NCBI GenBank assembly: GCA_964624795.1
Contig: CAZUZS010000005.1
Span: 1-64,000, forward strand
DNA from: CAZUZS01 sp964624795
Lineage (GTDB): Bacteria > Calditrichota > Calditrichia > RBG-13-44-9
Direction: 5' to 3'
DNA: 64,000 nucleotides
The translations under genes were made by a program, and so were the position numbers. The notes under the pieces were generated by a model, which ran no database searches, had not been told where the DNA came from, and saw only the letters and a list, made by a program, of their open reading frames with translations. Below, piece by piece: positions 27,296 to 34,333 of this stretch. How positions within the stretch are numbered: the stretch's first letter is position 1; every line of letters begins with the position of its first letter.

Positions 27296-27820
27296 TTATT
27301 TACTTGGTGATGACCGCCCGGATTCTTTGGAAAATACGCTGGCCTGAAACGCAATTCCGATGACCAGCAGCAGAACGAATAAAAATGTGGAAATCGCAAT
27401 GCCGGTGGTTGTGGACACCACGATCATATTCGCTCCTACGAGTGATGATAAAATAATCAGGGCCCAGTCAAAGAGCACCAGTAACAGGATCAGGCCAATG
27501 ATGCCGCCAATGATAAATGCGAGCCAGAAATAGCTGTCTATCTGCAAATGCAGGAACGGCAACAAGTGAGAAGTGAGATAGGCGCCGGCTAAAAAACCGG
27601 CGATCCCAACCGCCACTCTTTGTAGAAAGATTGCCAGTATGGACGCAATAATTCCGACGACAAGTGCAATAATAAGGACGATACCTGAGGGTTGGGCCTG
27701 CAAATATTGGGTGGCAAGCATGGCTCCGAAGATAAATCCCAAGGCGCCAACGAATAACCAGAACAACTTGCGACCCAGAAAAAGAAGCCCAATACCGATT
27801 AGAATTCTAATAAAGATCAT
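27296..27820 (-). CDS. DUF4203-like multi-spanning membrane protein
   Basis: 174 residues from ATG 27818-27820 (GGAG nine bases upstream); the longer open frame upstream is not hydrophobic and looks like non-coding sequence. Seven hydrophobic helices fill almost the whole protein, with small-residue motifs such as FVGALGFIFGAMLA and GIAGFLAGAYL, the pattern of DUF4203/TMEM198-like proteins. Function is unknown. It lies between htrA and an MscS channel on the same strand, in a region of envelope-maintenance genes. Confidence 0.75.
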   Translation of the reverse strand: MIFIRILIGIGLLFLGRKLFWLFVGALGFIFGAMLATQYLQAQPSGIVLIIALVVGIIASILAIFLQRVAVGIAGFLAGAYLTSHLLPFLHLQIDSYFWLAFIIGGIIGLILLLVLFDWALIILSSLVGANMIVVSTTTGIAISTFLFVLLLVIGIAFQASVFSKESGRSSPSK

Positions 27821-28043
27821 CTGATGATTCTCCTTTTTCTTGCAATAATTTAGACTTGGTCTTTTTAATTTTTTTTCGGTCTCTAACCGGGGCAAATGGA
27901 CATAGACAAATACGTAATTCGCCGGTGGTGGAAAATTCAAGATTGCTATGAAGGATTTCCAATACTGTGCCTTCTGCCATTCTACCCTTTTGTGGACCTG
28001 CACATATCGCTGCTAATTTCCGCAATCGAATCATGTCTGAATA

Positions 28044-29168
28044 CTACGAATCTTTTTCTGAACCACCGGGCATTTCTCCGTCTGCTGTTTCGCCGTCTTT
28101 TCCTGTTTCCAGACGTACTTTGGGCAGACATTCCGGAAAATGCTCCTGCAAAAAACTGAGCAGCTTCTCCCGGACTTCACACCTCAGGTTCCAGGTGGTG
28201 GGTGAATCGATTGCACTCATCAGCGCGCGCAGCTCGACGGTATGCTCGGTAATATTTGTTACCTGCAAAACGTTCACCTTTTTGTCCCAATCGCTGCTGT
28301 TTTCCAGAATGCGGGTGAGCTCTTCCCGGACCGCTTTCACCGGTACGGTGTAATCTGCGTAAAGGTAAACCGTGCCCAGCAAGTCCGCCGATTGCCGAGT
28401 CCAGTTCTGGATCGGATTTTCGATAAAATAGGAAATGGGGACGATCAGCCGTCGCAGGTCCCAAATTCGAACCACGACATAGGTTAGTGTAATCTCTTCG
28501 ATCCAACCCCATTCGTTTTCCACGATTACCACATCTTCCAGGCGGATAGGCTGAGCGATGGCGATCTGGATGCCGGCTAACAGATTTCCCAGGGTTCGTT
28601 GCGCAGCAAAACCCAGAATGATGCCGATTATTCCTGCCGAAGCCAGTAAGCTGACCCCAACCTGGCGAACTTTCGAGAAACTCATCAGCATCACCGAAAT
28701 GCCAATTACCAGGATAATCACAATCAGGATGCGCTCGATCATTCGAATTTGCGTGTAAACCTGGCGTGCCCGGAGATTATCTTTGGTGTCAATCTGAAAA
28801 TGTCCCAGAATGGCATCACGCCCGATGTGAACGATCCCGATTGCGATCCAGGCAATAGAAGCAATCAACCAGAGATCAACAATATGATTGATGGTGTCGA
28901 GAACCCTGGGTTCGATTTTCAGAAATGGCAATGCGATGCTTACACAAATCGCCGGGATCAGGGAGCGAAGTGGCCCTTTGAGATGGTCGAATTGAAGCTC
29001 TATTTGCTGCAGAGTGATTTTCTTGCGGAATTTCCGATGCTTAAAAATAAAGGAAATGATTGCATGCAGGACGAAACCAACAATTATGGCTCCCAGCAGG
29101 ATCATGATCGGATAAACATAGCCATGCGGAAAATTTGCTTGTGGATTCAACAAGTCTGAAACGTTCAT
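28044..29168 (-). CDS. MscS-family mechanosensitive ion channel
   Basis: 374 residues: about four or five membrane helices, the pore helix GVSLLASAGIIGIILGFAAQRTLGNLLAGIQIAI, then the beta domain (QPIRLEDVVIVENEWGWIEE) and a mixed C-terminal domain, the order of MscS homologues. It opens under membrane tension to release solutes and protect against osmotic downshock. The C-terminal tail is rich in Asp/Glu/Gly. The start at 29168 has a weak ribosome site. It is on the same strand as the DUF4203-like gene, 223 bases upstream of it. Confidence 0.93.
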   Translation of the reverse strand: MNVSDLLNPQANFPHGYVYPIMILLGAIIVGFVLHAIISFIFKHRKFRKKITLQQIELQFDHLKGPLRSLIPAICVSIALPFLKIEPRVLDTINHIVDLWLIASIAWIAIGIVHIGRDAILGHFQIDTKDNLRARQVYTQIRMIERILIVIILVIGISVMLMSFSKVRQVGVSLLASAGIIGIILGFAAQRTLGNLLAGIQIAIAQPIRLEDVVIVENEWGWIEEITLTYVVVRIWDLRRLIVPISYFIENPIQNWTRQSADLLGTVYLYADYTVPVKAVREELTRILENSSDWDKKVNVLQVTNITEHTVELRALMSAIDSPTTWNLRCEVREKLLSFLQEHFPECLPKVRLETGKDGETADGEMPGGSEKDS

Positions 29169-29273
29169 CAGTTTTGCGCCAGTACCAGTTTGTGATCTTC
29201 TTTCAAGTTCCCAAAATTCGGGGATCGGCTCGTGCCGCGCGGAAACTTTTACTTTCCAAATGGAACTATTACT

Positions 29274-29816
29274 TTATACTGCGAGCCGATAAAATACTGT
29301 GTTTTGCAGCATGATGGTTTCCGCTTCTTTGAAGCCGGCTTCGCGTGCCATGGCAGCCACGTCCTCCGGCTTCAGCCGGTGAGCCAACGGCGGACCATAG
29401 GCTTCTTCCATATATGGCCATTCCAAAATGGAAACCCTCATTTTTGCCACCCGTCTTGCTTCCCTTAACGCCTGCCTGGTATCGTCGGTCTCGTGCAGCA
29501 CCACGCCCATAAAAACCAGATCGAAGGTATCGTCATCGAATGGAATCGATTCCGCAATCGCTTCGCGAAATTCAGCCTGCGGGAGATAGCGGGAGGCAAT
29601 TTGCAGCATCTCCGGGTTGGCATCAAGTCCGGTAACCCGCAATCCGCGTCCTGCAAAAGCTTCTGAAAACAGCCCGCTGCCGCATCCTTCATCCAGAACC
29701 GACTCCGGCGTGATTCCTTCCAGGCATAATTCAATAACCCGCTCCACTTCCAGCCGTTCGATCCGCTCCGGCGCGCGCAGGCGATCCGCATCTCTATGAA
29801 ATCGTTTTTCATGCAT
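29274..29816 (-). CDS. Class I SAM-dependent methyltransferase
   Basis: 180 residues from ATG 29814-29816, chosen for GGAG seven bases upstream. Motif I SVLDEGCGSGLFSEAFA, the acidic GLDANPEM that holds the SAM ribose, and FDLVFMGVVLHE are typical of the methyltransferase-11/25 families. The enzyme is small and lacks an obvious substrate domain, so the target cannot be named. It lies 53 bases after the alcohol dehydrogenase gene on the same strand. Confidence 0.87.
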   Translation of the reverse strand: MHEKRFHRDADRLRAPERIERLEVERVIELCLEGITPESVLDEGCGSGLFSEAFAGRGLRVTGLDANPEMLQIASRYLPQAEFREAIAESIPFDDDTFDLVFMGVVLHETDDTRQALREARRVAKMRVSILEWPYMEEAYGPPLAHRLKPEDVAAMAREAGFKEAETIMLQNTVFYRLAV

Positions 29817-29868
29817 TATTCCACTCCTTTCCAATCATATTTACAGCCATCCAGCTTTAACCGGCCGC

Positions 29869-30915
29869 CTACAATTCCCTCTCAAAATCCGGCATCACCA
29901 AAACTGCTGCACCTTCAATTTGTCCGCCTCGCAGCTGGTCTAATGCTTCATTTGCCTTATTAAGGGGCATTTTCACAATTTCTGTTTTCACCGGCACTCT
30001 GGGCGCAATTGCCAGCAATTCATCTCCGTCCCGTCGGGTGAGATTTGCGACCGACCTGATAATCCGTTCTTCCCACAGCAGCTTATACGGAAATGCCGGG
30101 ATATCGCTCATGTGAATACCGCCGCTGACGATGACCGCTCCCTTGTTGGAGGCTTTCAGCGCTTCCGGGATTAATGAACCAACGGGGGCAAAAATCAGTG
30201 CCGCATCCAGCTTTTCCGGGGGCATCCGGGTGGAATCATCGGCCCACACCGCGCCGAGGCGCCGCGCGAACTCCTGGCCCTCGTGGTCTCCAGGACGCGT
30301 AAAAGCAAATATTTTCTTTCCTTCATAGCGGGCTATCTGCGCAACAATATGAGCGGCGGCGCCAAAACCGTAAATTCCCAGGTTTTCCACGTGCTCGCCC
30401 CCCATGCGGTAAGTGCGGTACCCGATGAGCCCGGCACACAACAAGGGTGCTGCTTCTGCGTCACCGTAGCCGGCTGGCAGGTGGAAACAAAAATGTTGGT
30501 CGGCAACTGTGAACTCGGCATAGCCTCCGTCAATTGTGTAGCCGGTAAATTCCGGATTTTCGCAAAGATTCTCCTGACCCCTCCGGCAATACCGGCAGGT
30601 TCCGTCGGTTCGACCCAACCAGGGAACACCAATCCGATCACCCGGATTAAAATCTGTGACATTGCCTCCGGTTTTTACTACGGTGCCCACAATCTCATGG
30701 CCGGGAATCAGGGGGAGCTTGGGCTCGGTAAGCTCGCTGTCAACGATATGAAGATCTGTGTGACAGACCCCACACGCATGAATTTTGATCAGAATCTGAT
30801 CCGCGTTGGGTTGCGGCACCGGAACTTCCTTTTCCTGCAGTTTTTCGCCCTGTTTTTCTAAAACCATGGCTTTCATCGTACCTGGTATTTTCATGCTGTT
30901 AAACCCAATTTTCAT
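29869..30915 (-). CDS. Zinc-dependent alcohol dehydrogenase (MDR superfamily)
   Basis: 348 residues or slightly fewer; ATG codons at 30894 and 30876 are also possible starts and no ribosome site decides between them. Catalytic zinc ligands are in HACGVCHTDLH and GHEIVG; structural zinc Cys in GTCRYCRRGQENLCENP. The pattern (GVCHTDLHI, TIDGGYAEF, LCAGLIGYRTYR) matches the AdhP/AdhA-like zinc-dependent alcohol dehydrogenases, usually NAD-linked and active on primary alcohols or aldehydes. It is followed by a methyltransferase gene. Confidence 0.92.
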   Translation of the reverse strand: MKIGFNSMKIPGTMKAMVLEKQGEKLQEKEVPVPQPNADQILIKIHACGVCHTDLHIVDSELTEPKLPLIPGHEIVGTVVKTGGNVTDFNPGDRIGVPWLGRTDGTCRYCRRGQENLCENPEFTGYTIDGGYAEFTVADQHFCFHLPAGYGDAEAAPLLCAGLIGYRTYRMGGEHVENLGIYGFGAAAHIVAQIARYEGKKIFAFTRPGDHEGQEFARRLGAVWADDSTRMPPEKLDAALIFAPVGSLIPEALKASNKGAVIVSGGIHMSDIPAFPYKLLWEERIIRSVANLTRRDGDELLAIAPRVPVKTEIVKMPLNKANEALDQLRGGQIEGAAVLVMPDFEREL

Positions 30916-31187
30916 TTTGAAATGATTGTCCTGATTTTCTGTTGAGCCGGGGCCGCGATATTGGAATAGGCCTTAATCGGCGGGCCGGCCCCGCACAATC
31001 TGGTTTCCCAACAGACAGCCCCGTCACTTACGATTGATGATGTTTCGGGCAAAGTGAATCCTGCCCTGCTTTCATCGATTCCCCCCGCCGATTTGCCATT
31101 CGCATAATTCTGCTCGATTTCTAGATTGGGCGTATACCTGTTCGAATAAGGAGTCCGCTGCCAGCGACAAACGAAACCATTTACGCA

Positions 31188-31379
31188 CTATTGAGCGGCG
31201 TCAATTTTGGCCTTTATCCGTGTGAGAAAGACCTTAAGAAAGACTTCGTTTTCTTTTAGCATATCCCGGAAATCCTTCCGGTCTGTGTCCGCCACTTCCA
31301 TCCGAAGGTCCGAGAGATATGCCTGAAGGATTTCTTTCAGTTTTTCGGCTTCGTCTTTGGTCAATTCTATCTGAATCAT
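31188..31379 (-). CDS. Small helical protein of unknown function
   Basis: 63 residues, highly charged and predicted fully helical (LTKDEAEKLKEILQAYLSDLRMEV then a second helix), ATG 31377-31379 after GGGGTGGTGTC. Short two-helix proteins of this kind occur next to unrelated genes in many genomes; I do not know a function. It stands alone with large spacers on both sides. Confidence 0.6.
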   Translation of the reverse strand: MIQIELTKDEAEKLKEILQAYLSDLRMEVADTDRKDFRDMLKENEVFLKVFLTRIKAKIDAAQ

Positions 31380-31863
31380 GACACCACCCCGTAAATTTAT
31401 CTATTCTTGGTTTTTTTTAAAATAAAATGTGTTGTCTCTCATAATTACTATTATTCCGCAAATATACTATCGTCCTAATGAAAAGAACAAATCCCGCGCT
31501 TGGATTGCGTTGCCTGTTCGAGATGAAAAGCATCATTTTGGCACCCTGGAACCATATCTGCCAAACACGCCTTAACATCCTTCGTCATTTTTGGAAGGCA
31601 AAATGAATTTTGGATTTTGCCAGGAAATTAATTTGCCTTCGTAACAATTGAAAATAAAAGATATGAAAATGAATAATCGATGAAGGGAGGCCGGAGCGAC
31701 AACGGCCATCCTTCACCCGCGTTTTATTTATTGACGCATGAATCATTTGTGAGGCGGGAAAATCAGTCTCGGAAGAAATATTTTGTTTCTTTCCGGAAAG
31801 AACCGGAAGATATTACCTTCTTAATCGGTACGGTTGTCTTCGGAATTCACAAGGAAATAAAAA
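31380..31863. other. Intergenic stretch upstream of the small helical protein
   Basis: Nearly 500 A/T-rich bases with no supported gene. The end near 31860 carries the T-run of the terminator for the gene at 31916-32365; the part near 31380 must hold the promoter of the 63-residue protein. An open frame on the plus strand crosses the terminator and looks spurious. Confidence 0.4.
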
Positions 31864-31889
31864 ACCCCGCATCAGCCATGATGCGGGGT
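31857..31889 (-). terminator. Intrinsic terminator of the small exported protein gene
   Basis: A perfect 10-base-pair stem (ACCCCGCATC with GATGCGGGGT, six-base loop, 31864-31889) followed on the minus strand by TTTTTATTT. It lies 27 bases after the stop at 31916. Confidence 0.9.
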
Positions 31890-31915
31890 CTCTTCGTAAA
31901 GATTGGCCATAAGAA

Positions 31916-32365
31916 TCATTTCGTTTCCGCAATCAGTTGTGCTTCAGCCGAATCCTTCTTTGCCAGTGCCGCCCGTTCGCATTGCAGAATCCCGTCCATT
32001 ATTTGCCTGCGAATGGTTGGGTTATCCTCGAATTTAAGATTGCTTTTCAGGAAACCCCTGGCCCAGTCATTTTGCGTGCAAAAAACCGTTACCACAGCCA
32101 ATTGCCGGATCCGCTCATCCTTATTGTAGCGGTAGATTCGGATCAAATTGAAGGCGGCGTCTTTCACCTGCAAATGCTTTTTGTAGGTGATCATGTGCCG
32201 CATGGCAGATTGCTGCAACCCGGCGTTGTCCGATGACACCGCCATGAGCAGATTCTTGCTGAACGCTTCCCAATCCGTATTCGCGATGCGTGAGTCGTCC
32301 TGGCTCCACGCCAATTGTGTGAGGATGAGTAAGAAAGTGCCAACCAAAAAGAAAGAACGAAACAT
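31916..32365 (-). CDS. Small exported helical protein (HEAT-like), unknown function
   Basis: 149 residues starting at ATG 32363-32365 behind a GGGGGAC site; a longer start upstream is not supported. A signal peptide (residues 1-22, ending in LAWSQ) precedes a helical domain with repeat-like segments (AMRHMITYKKHLQVKDAAFNL, ERIRQLAVVTV) that resemble degenerate HEAT repeats. It likely acts in the periplasm, probably through protein contacts. Its upstream region contains an assembly gap. Confidence 0.7.
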   Translation of the reverse strand: MFRSFFLVGTFLLILTQLAWSQDDSRIANTDWEAFSKNLLMAVSSDNAGLQQSAMRHMITYKKHLQVKDAAFNLIRIYRYNKDERIRQLAVVTVFCTQNDWARGFLKSNLKFEDNPTIRRQIMDGILQCERAALAKKDSAEAQLIAETK

Positions 32366-32503
32366 GGTTTGTCCCCCTGCTTTAATGATTACCTTTGAGC
32401 TATTTCCCAGGTCTTCCCCCTGAAGGACCTGGAAGCCCCACAATTGAAATCAAACAAAGCCGATTCATCAATACGGTTTCCCGGACCGGAATGTTACGAT
32501 ATT

Positions 32504-32603
32504 NNNNNNNNNNNNNNNNNNNNNNNNNNNNNNNNNNNNNNNNNNNNNNNNNNNNNNNNNNNNNNNNNNNNNNNNNNNNNNNNNNNNNNNNNNNNNNNNN
32601 NNN
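32504..32603. other. Assembly gap of 100 N (intergenic)
   Basis: Exactly 100 N. As with the two other gaps, the length is probably a placeholder, so the distance between flanking genes is uncertain. Confidence 0.95.
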
Positions 32604-32662
32604 ATTTTTATTCGCGCAGGAGGGATCGCTGGTAATTCCGTAAAAAGGCGGTGGAATTTCTT

Positions 32663-32678
32663 TTGACAAATTTGTCAA
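32663..32678. promoter_or_regulatory. Perfect 16-base palindrome, possible operator
   Basis: TTGACAAATTTGTCAA is identical to its reverse complement. It lies 39 bases after the stop of the FHA-transglycosylase gene and upstream (across the gap) of the small exported protein gene. No T-run follows, so it is more likely a protein-binding site than a terminator. Confidence 0.4.
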
Positions 32679-32716
32679 TTTTCAGCGAGAGGAATTCTCC
32701 AAGCGGGGGGAATCTC

Positions 32717-34213
32717 TTACCCGGTGGTTTGAGGCGATTTTTTGAGCGGATTTTCAAAGTTAAATCCGAAAAGCCGGGGGTTTTCTCCGATTACCGCGGC
32801 GGAAATAATGTAGAAAACGTAATCGTAAGTTTCCTGTGGGATCTCCTTACGATACAATTTCAGCAATTTCCAGAAGTTGCGTTCGCGGGGATTGGCGGGC
32901 ATCTTGCGTACCAGGCTGCGCACGTTGTTCTGGCCCCAGTTGTACGATGCGATGACCAGCAGACCGGAGGCCTGGGCCTCTGTGTTGTAAATATCCCGAA
33001 TATAGCGGGCAGCAGCTTCGGTTGACTTCTTAAAATTGAATCGTTCATCGCGCGGATCGTAGCGGCGAAGCTCCAGCAGTGGGCCGGTTCGTAAACCGTA
33101 ATGCAGTGCGGTGGAAGGTATGAACTGCCAGAAGCCCTTGGCAACCCCCCAGCGCGTTTTGGGGCCGACAATCCGGCTGTCGAAATCGCTTTCCTGGAGA
33201 GCCAGGTAGAAAAATTGTGGCGGCAGGTCGTGCTCGAGCATTTTATCGGTGACTATCACGGCGTACCCGTTTGTGTCGGCGCGCTCAATCGCATTTTGCA
33301 GCCGGTCGGTTGTTCTCCACTTCTTGATGTAGCGACGGACTTCGTTGCCGAAATCTGCCGGCATGCCGATCTCGCATTCACCAAAAATGCGGGCGATGCG
33401 GTAAATTATGCGGTCTGTTTCGCTTAACTGTGAATCGTCGTAGATATGCAGCTCCGATAAAAAATGGTCGTAACTGCGGGACAATTCTTTTTGCTGTGCC
33501 CGGTTTGCCGCTATGGCCTGCAGCGCCGCCTGATCTTTTTGTTCTTCCGCCTTGGTCTGCAACCTGGTCAATTCCAATTCAAGAGATTTCATCGAATAAA
33601 ATATTTGTTCCGCCACCAGCTTTTGACGTTTCACTTCCTGGTGCTGCATATAGCCGTAAATGCCAATTCCGATTGCAACCAGAAGGACGAATCCTAAAAT
33701 GAGGAAATATCTGGTCTTTTGTTTTTTTTGGACTTTCATATAGGCGCGGTGGATCAAGCGGGTATGCTGCCCCATTTTTTCTTCCGGCGTATCGCTGAAG
33801 TAATGTTGCACATACTGGGTCAGAGAAGGCGGTTTAACCTGCATCGTCGGTTCAGCGCCCGTTGCAGCCGCTTTGTGTTCTATGCTGAATTGAATAGATA
33901 CATTTGTGGAGCCCAATTCTGCACGGGCAGATCTCTTCAAGACAATTTCATCTATTCTATTGCCGTCCACGAAAGTGCCGTTACCGCTGCCCAGATCTTT
34001 CAAAATCCACAAGCCGTCGCTGTAAAAAACTTCCGCGTGGCGGCGGCTTACCCCAGGATTGCTTACCTGGATTTCACAGCTCTCATCCCTGCCAATGTGA
34101 AATGATTTCCGAAATTGGAATGTGCTGGTTTGGCCGTCCTCTTCGACACTCACAGAAATTGCCGGGGGCTGGCTGGCGTGACTCTCTTTCTCAGGCGCTT
34201 TCTTTTTACCCAT
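32717..34213 (-). CDS. FHA domain-transmembrane-lytic transglycosylase (SLT) protein
   Basis: 498 residues in three parts. Residues 20-110 are an FHA domain (FHIGRDESCEIQV, NPGVSRRHAEV, LGSGNGTFVDG) that should bind phosphothreonine in the cytoplasm. Residues 168-188 are a membrane helix. A coiled stretch (195-250) leads to a periplasmic SLT-type lytic transglycosylase domain with catalytic E341 in YLALQESDFD, plus GFWQFIPSTALHYGL and ASYNWGQNNV, which match the SLT family. It would cut peptidoglycan glycan strands under control of a cytoplasmic phosphorylation state. The gene for a Ser/Thr kinase lies 120 bases upstream on the same strand. Confidence 0.9.
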   Translation of the reverse strand: MGKKKAPEKESHASQPPAISVSVEEDGQTSTFQFRKSFHIGRDESCEIQVSNPGVSRRHAEVFYSDGLWILKDLGSGNGTFVDGNRIDEIVLKRSARAELGSTNVSIQFSIEHKAAATGAEPTMQVKPPSLTQYVQHYFSDTPEEKMGQHTRLIHRAYMKVQKKQKTRYFLILGFVLLVAIGIGIYGYMQHQEVKRQKLVAEQIFYSMKSLELELTRLQTKAEEQKDQAALQAIAANRAQQKELSRSYDHFLSELHIYDDSQLSETDRIIYRIARIFGECEIGMPADFGNEVRRYIKKWRTTDRLQNAIERADTNGYAVIVTDKMLEHDLPPQFFYLALQESDFDSRIVGPKTRWGVAKGFWQFIPSTALHYGLRTGPLLELRRYDPRDERFNFKKSTEAAARYIRDIYNTEAQASGLLVIASYNWGQNNVRSLVRKMPANPRERNFWKLLKLYRKEIPQETYDYVFYIISAAVIGENPRLFGFNFENPLKKSPQTTG

Positions 34214-34333
34214 TACAAAAAATGTCTCTTAGCATATAAAAAAGGGTCCACTCAAAAATTGCGAAATACCATTTGGGACTAAACGGTCCGCTCACAAATA
34301 ATCGTTTTTCCGGCATCGCGGGCAAGACAGCAA

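Larger units (their letters stand above)
32366..32716. other. Intergenic stretch containing an assembly gap and a palindrome
   Basis: Between the exported helical protein and the FHA-transglycosylase gene. It holds the 100-N gap (32504-32603) and a 16-base palindrome (32663-32678). A short gene could be hidden in the gap; nothing else is supported. Confidence 0.5.

Noticed and set aside
31680..32129. 149-codon plus-strand frame
   Set aside because: It crosses a perfect intrinsic terminator and overlaps a better-supported exported protein gene on the other strand.
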